Assembly (NCBI GenBank): GCA_029449235.1
Contig: JANATG010000018.1
Location: 558,001 to 622,000 of the forward strand
Length of the DNA: 64,000 nt
DNA from: Linnemannia schmuckeri
Lineage: Eukaryota > Mortierellomycota > Mortierellomycetes > Mortierellales > Mortierellaceae
Reading direction: 5' to 3'
A program made the position numbers and the translations under genes. Below are positions 43,484 to 56,409 of the stretch, piece by piece. The notes under the pieces were generated by a model, which saw only the letters and a list, made by a program, of their open reading frames with translations, ran no database searches and was not told the origin of the DNA. Each line of letters opens with the position of its first letter. Position 1 is the first letter of the stretch.

Positions 43484-43489
43484 TTTATT
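43484..43489 (-). terminator. poly(A) signal of the 860-aa protein gene
   Basis: AATAAA on the minus strand, about 199 bases past the stop codon. Confidence 0.35.
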
Positions 43490-43687
43490 TATTCATAATG
43501 TATGTGTGTGTGAGCGTTATTGTTTGTTTTTTTTGTTTTTGTTTTTGTTTTTGTTTTGTTTTCGTTTCTTTGAATAACTTTTTGTTTGGTATCAATCATT
43601 TTCTCAAAAAAAAAAAAAAGATATCGTCATAAATTAGAAGAGGGGAGGGTGGGAGGGACGGCCTTAAGAACACAGCCAAGGGAAGCT

Positions 43688-46515
43688 TCACAGGGCCTCC
43701 TGGGTAAGTGTAGGATTACGCTTGCGACGGGGTCGATTGATCGCCGCCTTGCTGACCAACAGCTCACCCGTCCTCTTTGTCGTGTCCAATGCCTCCATCT
43801 AATAAAGAGTAAAAAAGGTTCAGAGGGAGGGATTGATGGTCAATTAAGTTCTCACCTTCAAAAAGCAACCATCATGCACCAACAATTAGGTTAAAAAAGA
43901 AAATAAAGTATCAACTTACTGAGATAGCTGGCCGGCGAGTACCAGTTTCAACCCCTTCCAGAATAACATCCTTCTTCTGCTCCACCTGGTGCTGTTGCTG
44001 TTCCAACAGCTCATTCCCCTTCTTACTACTACTTGAAGTGCTGGTAGCAACAAAACTGCTCTGCGAAGGCGTAGACAATACGATCTTTGTCTTTTGCATC
44101 GGCTGCACGGTCGTCGAAGGAGAAGCAGACGCGACACTAGCACCCTTCATATGTCCAAACGCCCTGCCACCACTTCCATTAGAAGTCGCCACAGTCCTTC
44201 CACGTCTTCTTCCAATGCTTCCACTAGTAACATCCAAATTAGAACCCGGAGAAACCCCACCACTGACCAGCAGCTGATGGAGTTCCGAGGGGGAGGGAGG
44301 CGGCGGGAGAGCGGGAAGAGGTCTCAACAACTCTTCCGCTGTAGGGGCCACTTTAGGTTTGGGCAGTTCTGCATGTGCGGTACTGCGTTCCTCCAAGAAG
44401 AGTCGAATCCGTTCTGCCTCTGAGGTCAGTTCCTTGGCTTCTTCGACCTTGGTGTCCCATGACGAGACCAGATTGCGGATGTGGGCCGATGTTACGGCAC
44501 GCTTGCGCGGTTGCCCCAGTACAATTGGCGGTAATGGTTCTGCTGCCTTTCGCGCCTCCTCCTCCTAATTTTACAACAAATTAGCATGCTAATTGTCAAT
44601 TACCGTAATTCAGAATCCAAAGGCAGAACAGAAACGAAACAGTCTCAAGAAAATATAAAGAAAAAAGGCAATCAGTGCTTATTGTTACCTCGCGCTCTTT
44701 CTCGCGCTCGTCTAGAACGCTTCCCTTGCCTGCAAGTTTGCGTCCCAAGATATGCTCGACCTGATCCGCCAACCGCTTCGGGATTGCAACAGGTTCAACA
44801 TGGTTTCGATCGCCTCGTCGTTTACCACCTACCAACACTGACACGGGCACCGAAGTCTGTGATGTCGCCGTCGCAGTCTTGGATCGAGGTCTCGTCGAAG
44901 TACCCGCACTGAGCGAAGAAGACGCTGAAGAACTGGCTGAAGACGATCTTCCTGCTTTAGGATCATCGTCCTCATCGTCCGAGACCAGGACGGCCTGGAT
45001 CTTTTTCACCTGTCGCAAGTTTGCAGTGATAGGGATCTTGGCCAGTTCCTCCGCTTTCCGCTTTTCTTCTTCTTGCTGCAAGATGCGGGCCTGGACCAAG
45101 TTGGTCGGGATATTAGGGGTCTGCAGCTGGCGAAGGGTCGGGTTGATTACACTCATAGGCTGATGATGGTGGTGGGAGCTCATCCCGACGGGAAGGCCAG
45201 GGATAGGAATGACAGGGGGTGTTGGATGGCGGGTTGGAACAAATGGTGAAGACGTCAATGGGGAGCTTAGACTGTTGGTGGTCGTATGACGGCGGGGTGT
45301 CATGGAGGGGCGGTCAAATACAGACACAGAGGGGGAAGCAGGCTGTGTCTTTCCCGTTGTAGTAATTACAAGAGGGGATGCCAATGAAGGCGACAGAGGT
45401 GGAAGGGCCGAGGTCAGGGGAGAACGTGTGGTCGTCGTTGCTGCTGTCGTTGTAGTTGTCGTCGATAACGTGAAAGACCTCTCCTCACTGGCGCTGGCGG
45501 TCTTGACGGTTTCAAATGGTCGGATATCCTCAAATGCCTTCATAAATGCTGGCCGAACAGGTGAACTCGAAGAAGGCGTAGTGGTGGAGGTTGAGGTTGG
45601 AGATAGGGGAGAAGAGGTGGATGAAGCTGACGGCGAGGAAGAAGGAGAAGGGGTGGTGGAGGGAGAGAACTGACTAGGGGTCAAGGCAGCCCCTCCATTC
45701 CTCCGTCTGCTCGATCTCTTCCCTACAAGATCTGTTGCTGTTGTCGTCGATTCTGTAATAGTAATAGTCTCTTGGACGGGTATACTTTCCAACACCACTG
45801 CTGCTGCTGCTGCCGGTGGTGTGGTTGTTGTGGTTACTGCTGCTGCTTGCTGCTGCTGCTGCTGCTGTTCCTGGATAGATTCTTTCTTTGTCTGCCTTCG
45901 TCGCCTTTCCTTCTCCTTCTCCTCCTTGCTCTGTTCGTCATTTCGATCCTGTTCGCCCACAACAGTAGCAGAAGGCGACTGAATAGGCGAAGACGAGGAA
46001 GAAGGAGGCTGTGACAGCTGAAGTTTGGTCATCCCAGCTCTAGTTTCACGTTTCTGCGGTGCCGGGATAGGCTGAGTCCCGGGAGGGGCCATCTTGTTAC
46101 AACTCAACGACGGGTCCTCCCTCGCAGCAATCATTGCCTTAATCCCCATCGTCTTTCCTCCACTCCCTCCTCCTAGAGAGTGTGAAGGGCTTGACGGCGA
46201 AGAGAGGGAAGAAGAAGTAGAATTGGGCGAATGGATAGAAGTAGGGGAAGGGAAAGAGGCAGAACGTGAGGAAGGGTTGATGGTCCAGGGGTGGGAGATC
46301 TTGTTGGGTTGCTTCTGGGGTTTGTTATTGGTCCCGGCGACCTTTTGTTTGAGGAGGAGGGCGGTTTGTTTGATCTTTGAAAGGCCTGCTAGTGGGTCTG
46401 CTGGAGTTGAGGGAAGGGAGGGGAGTGAAGCTGTGGTTTCTGTGGTGGTTGCAGACGAAGGTGTTGGTGTGGCGGGAGAACCGATCACCTGAGTGGGGTC
46501 TCGATCTCTGTTCAT
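43688..46515 (-). CDS. unrecognised disordered protein (860 aa)
   Basis: Family not recognised. Exons on minus: 46515-44689, 44564-43920 and 43798-43688, all phase 0. Most of the chain is Ser/Thr/Pro-rich with poly-Gln (residues around 225) and poly-Ser/Thr runs. The more ordered parts are a predicted helix (QARILQQEEEKRKAEELAKI), a basic patch followed by an acidic VSDDEDDDPKAGR, a RNHVEPVAIPKRLADQVEHI helix, and SAHIRNLVSSWDTKVEEAKEL. The short last exon encodes a basic Lys/Arg-rich helix (INRPRRKRNPTLTQEAL) that may be a nuclear localisation signal. It may be a regulatory or scaffold protein. The last exon was placed by its ATTAG acceptor and matching phase. Confidence 0.75.
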
Positions 46516-47726
46516 GTGTAGGGGTATAGTGTGTTGAATCAGAGAGGTAAGTGGAGGGCGAATGAGAAAGGGTATAGGGATTAGTTGAAGGAGGTAATGA
46601 AGTATGAGGAGGAGGTAGAAAAGAAGAAGAAAGAGAAAAGTAAGAAGAAGATAACAAAAAGAAAAAAGAAAAAAGAAAAAGAAAAAAGTTGCTAAAAAGG
46701 TATTCTGGGGCACTAAATAGTGTTATTGTGCACCAATTGGGTAAATCACTTTTTTTTTTGAAAGTGTACACCGTTGGATTCGAGACGGCCCTGGCATACC
46801 CATTGTACGACTGCACACCATTGAATCAATGCGCCTAGAGCATACAGTCATACAAGACAACTACAACGCAGATACAGATTCAGTGCCCATCATCCATGCC
46901 ACGGCTCACATAAATATAATACCGTCATGGGGGACGGGGATAAGCGCTCCATACAAAAACAAAAAAATCTCAATGGTACCCATGTGGCACACAAATTTGT
47001 CCCTCCCAACTTTTTTCTATTTTTTCACCATCCGCTCAACCTTTTTTTTTTCACTGCTCTTTACTCTTTCTACTACTCTTATGTTTGTAGACATTGAAAG
47101 GAGAGGTAAATAGGTAAAAGGAGGAATGCCGTCTAAAATGCTCTCCTTCCCCCTTCTTTCCACTACTGCACCCTCTCCGTCAATCTCTCCATCTCTCGCT
47201 TCTCGCCTCAGTTGTTTCGAGCGCGCTCTCAATCCAAGGGTATGCTTGTCCCAATGTTGTCTATCCATTTTAGACGATTTCTTGTCTTCCCCTTTTTCTC
47301 CCCTCTTTCTCCCCCTATTGTTCTTTGTTTGCTGTCAACTCAACCAACCCCCTTCTTTTTTTTTTTATTCACTCTCGCTCTATTCCGTCATGTCAAATGG
47401 ATGACCCTTTTTTTTAGGTAAAGGAAGCAATGACCTAGCATCGTGACAATACAACCAAGTGTCCGTGTTGAATAGTGAATACGACAGCATAGAGTAAAAA
47501 GAAAAGGCAAAAGGAGCAAACATCCCTATTTTTTTTTTCTTTCGTTCCCATTATGCTTTCCTTTCCACATTTATGAAGAATAGTAAAACGACATGCTTTT
47601 CTTTTATTATTAGATTATTGGTTCATTGTGGTGGTGGTAAGGAGTTGTGGTGAAGTCGATGTCAAGAAAAAAGAAAAGAAAGGAAAGGAAAAGATAATTG
47701 AGAAAAAACAAGAAACACCCTTCTTT
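46516..47726. other. intergenic region upstream of the 860-aa protein gene
   Basis: Promoter of the 860-aa protein gene (left part, A/G-rich leader on plus) and 3' region of the PH-domain gene (right part). Pyrimidine-rich blocks occur at 47015-47420. No gene was recognised. Confidence 0.5.
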
Positions 47727-50700
47727 TCACATAGCAGCGGTCAAGGGCGTGGGGGTATGTTGCGGAGAAGAAGAAGAAGAAGAAGAAGAATCAGGATGAT
47801 GACCCCAGAGACCTCCAAAAAGTCTCCTATTCCAGCTCGCCCTAAGCTGCTGTCGTGCTGCAATCTGTACGCTGGGCGAAGTCACGGGTCGAGGATGACC
47901 ACGCGTTGTCGTTAAAGTCTCTTGACCCGAATGATGAGGGTGATCCTCACTCCGCCTACCAGCAAGATGACCTCCTTCGTCATCCGTCGCAACGCCACTG
48001 GTCGCAGCAGAGCCGGTCGCAACAAGAATTGTCGTATTATGGTCATGGTGATGATGACCTCGATGTCTATGGTGGCGGCTTTGGCTGTGGTGACTGTGGC
48101 TGTGGCTGTGGCTGTGGTTGTGGCTGTGATGGTGATGGTGGTGGCAGGTACCACCACAACGGCGCCCAGCCGATCTCCTGTGTCTCGCCGATCCATGAGC
48201 AGCCACTACCACTGCAGCCTCAGCATCTGCAGAAAGAGGACTCGCCTCAGCATCAGTTCCCTGCCCATCATCCTCATCATCCTCACTATCATCGTCGTCT
48301 ACAATCTCGTTCTCATCCATCGAAGGAGAAGAGCCCGAATTCGAATCCGGCGTATGACCAAGCGCCCGGAGAACATTCCGCAACACCGCCTCGTCACTCA
48401 ATGCGTCATTGCTTCGTCGATCCCCAAGCCTCTCTCGCTCTCTGTCAGAAGAATTCCGCTCAAATCGTGTTATCGTCGTCAATAGTCCACCGCTCCTCGA
48501 TCGTCGAACTCGACGCTCAGAAAAATCTGCACCCCCTGCACCTGCACCTGAAGCATCCACTTCAGTGCTGCTACGAGGGGAAGCAACCATCATAGGCACT
48601 ACAGACGCACGACGTTGTTGCTGCTGTTCCTGTGAAGTCAAAGGCTGAGATTGTGGCAGTGGCTGAGGAGTCAGTTGATGGTTTCGGCTAGAGATATTCG
48701 ACCCAACACCGCTCGACCGTGCATTCGACGACGCCGTAGATCGGTTCCCCTGCTGCTGTTGTTGTTGTTGCTGAAGCGACTGCTGAGACAGAGGCTGTGG
48801 CGGGGCTCGGGGCAAGGTATAAAACTTGGGCATAGACCTGTCCTCAAGACTGGTTGCAATATTGGCAGCGGCCTGTAAGTGCTCCAACCAAGTCAAGGCA
48901 TCAATCCTGTCCTTGCACTCGATCAAAACAGTACGATCGCAGGCTCGGATCCGGATCACATTGGGTCGTTGCTTGTAGTCGGTCGCAATCTCACATTTCG
49001 CCAGTTGGAGACTGATGTTTCGGACGTGGAGGCGGGGCACATCTTCCATGTCGACTGCATACAATCTTAACGCCGTACCGCGAAGATGAGCAAACGTCCT
49101 CCTATCAAAGTGCCGTATATGAACAAATAGCAGCACTCGTAGTCAGCATTTTCATTCGTCTTGCAGAGAAAAAAACAATGAACAAAAAAAACAAGTAATG
49201 TAGAGTTGCAACGTACTTCCAAGGACGTCGGTATGGTCGCCAGTTACCGACAAGCTCCGTCTTGCGATTAACACAACCTTCACGGAAGACCGAACACGTG
49301 TACCGGGGTAACACCTCTTGACCTTGCTCAGGGCGGGGTTCAATCTTGGGCCAGCCCTTGTACTTGATCTCGGCTTCCCAGTAGGAAGGAGGCTGTGACA
49401 ATGCCAGACTAGAGACAGGAATCTTACCATCTGCCGACAACGACCTCGGTGACAGAATAGTGTCCCCAACTACTACAACCGAACCAAAGTACGCCTCGGA
49501 TCGCATAAAGGCCCTCGAGTCCGCCGAGCTCATCTCCAGACTCTCACGACCGTCCTCCTGAGCAAGCTCGTCTTGCAGATGCGCATTGTTGGCCAGGGCT
49601 GGGAAAAATGAAGGAGAATCTGCCCTTCGAAGACTCTCGTTAGCTATTGACCGTCTAGGCTGGTTGTGGGTGATATCTTCGGAACCTGCCTGGAAACAGG
49701 GGGGACCCGATGACTCTGAGATTCGCCGCACAGGCTCGCTAACAACTTCATCTGCATAGAAAAACAATTGCTGTTGGTAGAGAGGGTGGATCTGCTGCTG
49801 CTGGCTCAATGGTGTCAAGAGCAAACGCTGTTGCTGCAGGTACGGGTCAATATCTCCACTCATTGGAAGTGCCGCTGCTGCTGCAGAGTTGTCTCGGTCC
49901 CTGTTAGGTGCGCTGTCGCTGTCCTGTGCATGATGGTGATGGTCATTTCCCGAAGGGAGAATGGACGTCAATAGACGACCCCACATAGATGACAGATGAG
50001 GTTGAACTCCCAAAGAAACATGACGACGAGATGTAGTCGCTGAACTCCGTCGCCGATGCGCCTCCTGGGAAGTGATCACCGCTTGATCGTCGCTCATAGA
50101 ATCCCTTGCAGGTGTGGTTGGTCCTCCTGTTTGGCCACCGCCTTGATGAGAGTTCTCCACGACAACCCATCCAGGCGAAAATCGCTCTAACTCTCCGGCG
50201 TGTGACCGTCGACGGAACGAGGAGCTTCTCCTGTTCTGACGGTTTTGGAGGTGCTGGTAGTGCGGCGGGATGGGATCTGGTGGTCCAACAGGGCGAGGAA
50301 TATCACACGACGCCGTCCGTCCACCTGAATCCTGATCCTCTGCCCTTGATCTAGCTGCTTGTGAAGGAGAGCCGTCGACCGATGCCCTCAAAGCTGAGTT
50401 TGCAGTGGATCCACTCTGCTGTGACGAAGTACCAGTGGCTGACGATGAAGACGTGGCAAACGGAAAGTTGAACGAGCGCTGTTTCAATAGTCGAGGGAAA
50501 TGGAGCCGAGAATGATGCTGGGGCTGGGGTTGAGCTCGGTGGATATCTTGTGTAGGTCGTGGTCTGGGTGGTGGTGGTGTCCACATCTCAAACTCTCGCT
50601 TTGTCTCTGATGGTGCTGTGATAGTCGTTGTCCTCGCAGGTTGACATGTAACTGTCGTTTGTCCCGTCTCTGTTGGTATCTGTGCTGGTGGCTCTGATTC

Positions 50701-53700
50701 AGTAACACTATCCTCAGCTACCAACGCAGTTGGGTTGCTATCTTCAGCAGGGATATCGACTGACGTTGTGATGAAAGGAGTTAGTGGACAATGAATCGAG
50801 ACTGGGTATGATGCAGTCAGGGGCGACAGCGGCTGAGTGTCTCCAGATATCACGGCAACACCTGACCAATCCGACTCGCTGGTCTCCTGATTATCACTCA
50901 ATTCGACAGCGGCAGCCAGATCAGGATCCACGCTCTGAGTACCAGCCTTGATTTGGAGCATAAGGATGTTGTGGGATCCTGAAAGGACGGCGCTCTTTAA
51001 TGTCCTCAAATCCTCCTGATTCTTATCCAGAATAGATGATCCTGTTTGTTGTTGTCCTGCACTAAGGAGACGGTTCTTGGGATGACCTGATGGCATGTCT
51101 TCTTGACTATGAGTAGCCTCTTCCGATGCAATCTGGTTGTACTCAGTTAGGGCCGATCGCATTCCTGCTGGAGATGACTCATCTGTCAGCTGTTGGGTGT
51201 CTGTTCTAGACTCATACGCCTCAACACTTTCAACAGCCTTGTTATGTGTTGTTGTTTGGTCTGACGTGAATGTCGACACTGTCGCCAAAGGGTGTTGTCC
51301 TCCAGCTGTAGTCTTGCGCAGAGGGCTCCTGGGCAATGTCGGGTACAAAGAGATGCTTGAAGGGCTGGGACTGTAAATAGGGGAGACGTTGGAGGTTGCC
51401 GAAATGGTAGAAAGTGAGCTCATTGAGGGAGATGCGTAGTTGGACATGGAAGTTGAAGATGGGGTTTGAGGGAGAGGAGGGTGGTTGCAGGAGAGTAAAG
51501 AGGGCGATGCGACAGGACCGGTTGAGGGAACTGAAGTGCTAGATTCAAAGCGAGATTGAAGTTGGGAGAATGAAGTTGAGGGTCCCACAGTGGCAGCTTT
51601 AGTGGGTGATGATCCAGACTCGCTACGTGGACTCCGTTGAAAGGGAATGTAGGGATGAGGCGGAGGGGGAGAAGATGATCGAGGTGAGGATGAAGGAGAA
51701 AGGGGGGAGGAAGGAGAGATGATCGATGGCTGAGGGGAAGTGGCCCTGGAGCTAGGAGTTTTTATGCTGGCCAGGGAGGTTGTTGTCCAGTCTCGCATGG
51801 ACGGGCGTGTGGTGGAGGCGTGTCCACCAAAGCTGTGGCGATAGTGGTGGTGGTTGTGGTTAGGTAAGGAGAGAGTGCTCGAACTGGCAGTTGAACTTGA
51901 AGAACCGGCACGAGCGCAGGGCAGCTAGTTGGTACAGTGAAAAGGAGAACAAGTAAAATAAGTGCAATTAGGTTTAGAGGGCCAAACAACGACAACCACA
52001 ACGTGCGGAGTGATTGGCTCGTGCGATAAAAGAACGACGCGTTGGTCTCGGAGCATAAAACAGTGGTTTGTGGCAACAAACAAGTCAAGACCTTCTTGGA
52101 TCGTCTTCCTTTACCTGCAGCTGCTGATGCTGAGAGTCTTCTGACCGACGGGTCAAACCTGTTCGCAAAAGACGAGAGGTGGCACGCGAGAACGAATTCG
52201 GTGCCGAACGAGGGGCGGCAACAGAGGAAATAACGGGGAGCGAAGGAGAAGGAGAAGGCGAGCGAAGGAGGGCCTCTCGCTGACGTTGTTGCTGTTGGTA
52301 GTTCCCAAGAAATGGTGTACTGTGGTTGCGGCTGTGACCAAGAAAAAGAAGAGGTGGTCTGTCAGTGGGAGTGGGACAATCCTGTTGTTGTTGTTGCTGG
52401 TGCCGGTTATTGTCCCGTTCTTTGTGAAGACCAAGGATACGATGACCGACAAACTCTTTCAGGGCAATCCAGCTTTGAGGGCGCTTTTTGCGTTTTAAGA
52501 GAGACTTTTTGATGGCCTCCTGTTCGGATAAGGGATACGTCTCCAGTGACCAGAGATAATCGAGCGAGCTTTGGACTTGAATCTCCAGGTCGGTTGGGAA
52601 TGTAGGTTCAATTGGGTCGCCAGTGATGTTGGTGTTGTTGTTGTTCCTGACGACGTCGTCGTTGGTATTATTGCTGTTATTGGTGATGTGATTGTCTTTC
52701 TGGGGACGAAAGTAACGCAAGGGCTGGATTTCGGCGCAAATTATTGACGGGGGTGGTCTTAATTGCTGTTGCTGCTGAAGAAGAAAATTGGCGGCAGTGG
52801 GAGACGAAGAGGAGGAAGAAAGGATGGCGAGTTGATGGGGACAGAAGGTGAGTTTTTCAGGAGGACAGCGACAGTTGATGTCTGTGGTGGCGATGGTGAC
52901 GGTTGTCTCGACAGGGGTTGCTGTTGGAGTTAATGGTACTCCTGCTGCTGACACAGGGGAAGTAGGAGGAGAAGAGGAAGGGGTGAAGGAGGAGACTGAC
53001 GGTTGCCCTATAGTTGCAGATGAATAAGGGACGGATTGAGTAACTTTAAACTGTGTGTGTGAGCACGGAGGTTTTTCTGACTCTTTCCTTGAAGAAGAGG
53101 AATGGGGGGTTGTATGTTTGAAGAAGAGAGCGATGAATAGGGTATTTATAGTCAAGGACCAACGACAAAGTCCAGTTTTTGCTGTCCATACGTCGCACTT
53201 GTTCATATTCACTATACAGAGAACACAAGTAGGCGAGCACACATACGAACTGAATGGGGACAAGTTGGAAAAGAGAGGTAAGGCAAAATGGAGTCAGGGA
53301 GTGGAGGAAATGAAAAAAGAGATGAACAAAGACAAGGGGAAGATAATGATAACGTACAGGAAGGGACAATGAAAGAAAAAAAAAAAGGCGGTATATAATT
53401 CGAAGGAGAAGAAAAAGAAAACCGAGGGAGATGAAATTAAAAGGTGTTTGTTGTGTTGATATCAAATCCTGACAGAGGCCATCTCGAAAAAGAACGAACG
53501 CCCTAAGTGAACAGTGCGCAAAAAGAAAACTTTTTTTTTTGCATTGTATTTTACCTAAACAGGGAGCTTTAGGGGCAATAGATGGTTGGTGCGAGTCCAG
53601 GCAACAAGAGCAATAGCTCAGCGTCGACGAAGGGGATGATGCAAGGGTTGGTGGTCGTGTTGTTGTAATTACTCCTGATGTCGAGGGCGATGATGATAAC

Positions 53701-56377
53701 GAGGTTGACGAGGAAACAAAGGTTAATGATGATGCAGCAGATGATGAGGAAAAGGGAGCGAAAGACGAGGAAGAAGGTGGAAAGGAGGATGTAAGGACCG
53801 GCTGGCTGGAATGGGTCGAGTGGGGTCGTGAAATTTGGTGCACAGGTCGGAGATGAGATGAAGCTGCTGAAAACAACGATGCCACTGCCGTTACTGTGGC
53901 TGGTAATGGCGTAGAAACAGGCAAAGCAAGGTGATTTGTGGTGTGCTGTACAATTGATGATGCTGCTGTTGTTTTTGCCGTGGGAGGCGATCCTGCAAAG
54001 CAAAAAGATGGATCGTATCGGGAAATCGAGAAGGGGCGAGAAAGAGTTGAGGACGAAGGAAGGGGGATGAATGTCAGCTGCTGTTCGGGTAATGAGGTAA
54101 TTTGAATGAGGCCGAGTGCAAGGTCAGGGTGTAACAATTGTGGAAATGCGATCTACAAGGCCAGTGTGGTTAATTGCCAGGGTGAAGGAAGGACAGAGAC
54201 AAACAAAGAAGCGTGCACGAGAGAGAGATAAATGCACGTCTTACAATGCCAATGCCAAAGGTAACGTTAATTGAACAATTGAACAACGAACGAATGAGCA
54301 GTGAAGGAAGGAAGGAAGGAAGGAAAGGTGAACGGGTTGATGGTACGGATGTGCGCAAAAAGTGAAAAGGGTCTACTGCAAAGAGAACAGCGGGAGGGTG
54401 CAACCAATGATAAGTGAAGGCGCCAGCAGAGGTGGACGACGAAAGAAGAGGAAAAGACGAAGGAGGATGAGAAGAAAGGAAAAGAAAGGAAAAGAAAGGG
54501 TCACTAATGCTGGTTGCGCAAAGGAAAAAAAGAAGGAAAAAAAAAAAAAAAAAAGAGAGTTTTCTGTGGTATGTTATGGTCGTTGAGATTGGGCTTTGCT
54601 CTTCTGAACACTCAGCACATGCGCACATTCACATACATACACATACACTGCATCAAGAAAGAACGTACTCCATAATAATGGATATCCTCATCACTCTCAC
54701 CTCTTCATTATACAAAGGAATATGACAACTGGACTTTTTCTTCACTTCCATCGCCAATATGTATGTACCATGTATGGATGTGCGCCCCTCTCTTTTCCAA
54801 GTTGCCTTTGTATTCTTTCTCTGTCTCCGTCCCTTTTCCACCTCTACTTTCTGTGCCATCCTTCTCTCTCTTCCCCTCAGCCCTTCCCCTTTTCCATCCC
54901 CTTCCTTCCCTTCCTTTGCTTCCACCGTCTCGCAAGGTTCAAACCGGCACCAGTAAAACAAACAAATAAATAAATAAACGTATTCAGATGTTTTTGTTTT
55001 CTGTGTTCTCGCTCACCGCCTTTATGCAAACCTGTAACTCAAGGATTAACATTGCATCCATACTTTCAGGTCAGCCAGCACCTCATTCACCCCTTTTTAT
55101 CCTTTTGTTCGTTCCTTCTCTTGACTTAACCCTTGATGTTGTTGTTTATATCGTCGCCTTCGTTCCTGGTTTTGTCCTCCCTCTTACCCTCCTTCATTAC
55201 CCCTCTCTTCCTTCCTTCTCGATCCCTGTTCATTGTTTTTGTTCTTGTTCCCTTTTATCATACTTTCTGGGGAAAGAGCGCAAGCGGGAAACGATACCTT
55301 TCCTCGGTCTCATTTCCTTCTCACTGTCAAAGAAAATGCAAAACATCCACGACGCAAAAAGGAAAGAAAGGAAGAAGATTGAACGGGTTTTGTAATAATT
55401 GAACGGATACCTTTCCTCTCCGCCTTTAGTACTCATCTCCTGAATTTTTTTTGTACCATGCGAATATCATTTTAGTATCGGCAAACGCGTGGACTGAACA
55501 AGGGCGACGCAACGCACGTTCATAAAATCCCACACTTTGTATTTTTCCCCATTCTCTCTCTTTCAGTCTCCCATCTCTTTGAACTCACTACTTAGCGAAT
55601 GGCTGTGCAACTGAACACATCTCAACGACAGTGCCTGAAAAGAAGAAAATAAAAAAAAGTAATCATCGGCAAATAAAGAAAAGTTTACCTTGCAAGGTGT
55701 TGGTTGCTGTTAGCTTGGTGGATGATGATGAGGAGGAGGAGGAGGAAGAAAGAGAAGAGGTCAAAGGAAAAGGTGGGTTGGATAGAAATGAGGGAGAGGA
55801 TGGTGGCGAGGATGTCCAAGCAGCAGCATGGTGCTGCTGCAGTTGAGGTTCAGGAGTGAAAAGAAAAGGAGATGGTGTCCTTGTTATTGCTGTTGTTGTT
55901 GTTAAAGGTGAGATGGCGGGATGGGAGTGAGAAAAGGCAAGTGTTGCCGGTACCGTTGTTGCTGGGCCATATGCTGAATTAGATGAAGATGGGGTAATAG
56001 AAGACGAGGAGGTGTTGTTACCAACAACGCATAGTTGTTGATGTTGCTGGTCCTGAGCTAATAGAGTCGATAAACACGGGCAGCCATATCCACAGGGTGA
56101 ATGGGATGATGATGAAGATGATGAAGATGATGGTGATGATAGAGACAATAATAATGAAGGGGCGTCGACGACGGCGTTGGTAGTAGCACTGGGTGTTGAA
56201 AAACAAGGAGACGGTGATGAAGAGGACGATGACAAGGACAAGGACAAGGGCAAGAGCGAGTCTATGGAGGATCTAGAACCGGATCCAGCCCACGAGTCCT
56301 GTTGTATGGATGGTACTCGTTGCTGTCGTTGATGGAGTGCTAGTTGGGACTGAGGGAGGCATGGTGGTTGGTGTCCC

Positions 56378-56409
<32 letters not shown>

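Larger units (their letters stand above)
43274..43687. other. convergent 3' regions with crossing poly(A) signals
   Basis: This lies between two convergent stop codons. It contains AATAAA for the plus gene (43460-43465) and AATAAA for the minus gene (43484-43489), only 18 bases apart, plus GTTTTT repeats (43530-43560) and an A14 run. The two 3' UTRs probably overlap. Confidence 0.6.

Noticed and set aside
49105..51798. Independent gene starting at the Met near 51798
   Set aside because: The frame continues upstream without a stop to an acceptor at 51925 and contains protein-like sequence there, so this Met is internal.
52085..53263. Separate gene ending with a stop at 52085
   Set aside because: An in-phase donor (CAG|GTAAAG, 52114) and a matching CTAG acceptor (51925) join this exon to the PH-domain gene, and no ATG exists in the exon to start a gene of its own.
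53993..54151. Upstream extension of PH-gene exon 2 beginning IAFPQLLHPDLAL
   Set aside because: It is open and protein-like, but its acceptor is in the wrong phase for exon 1 and no starting exon could be found; the TTTGCAG acceptor at 53993 fits the phase.
54928..54950. tRNA-like B-box GGTTCAAACC
   Set aside because: The bases on either side cannot form a T-stem, and no A-box or acceptor stem was found at the right distance.
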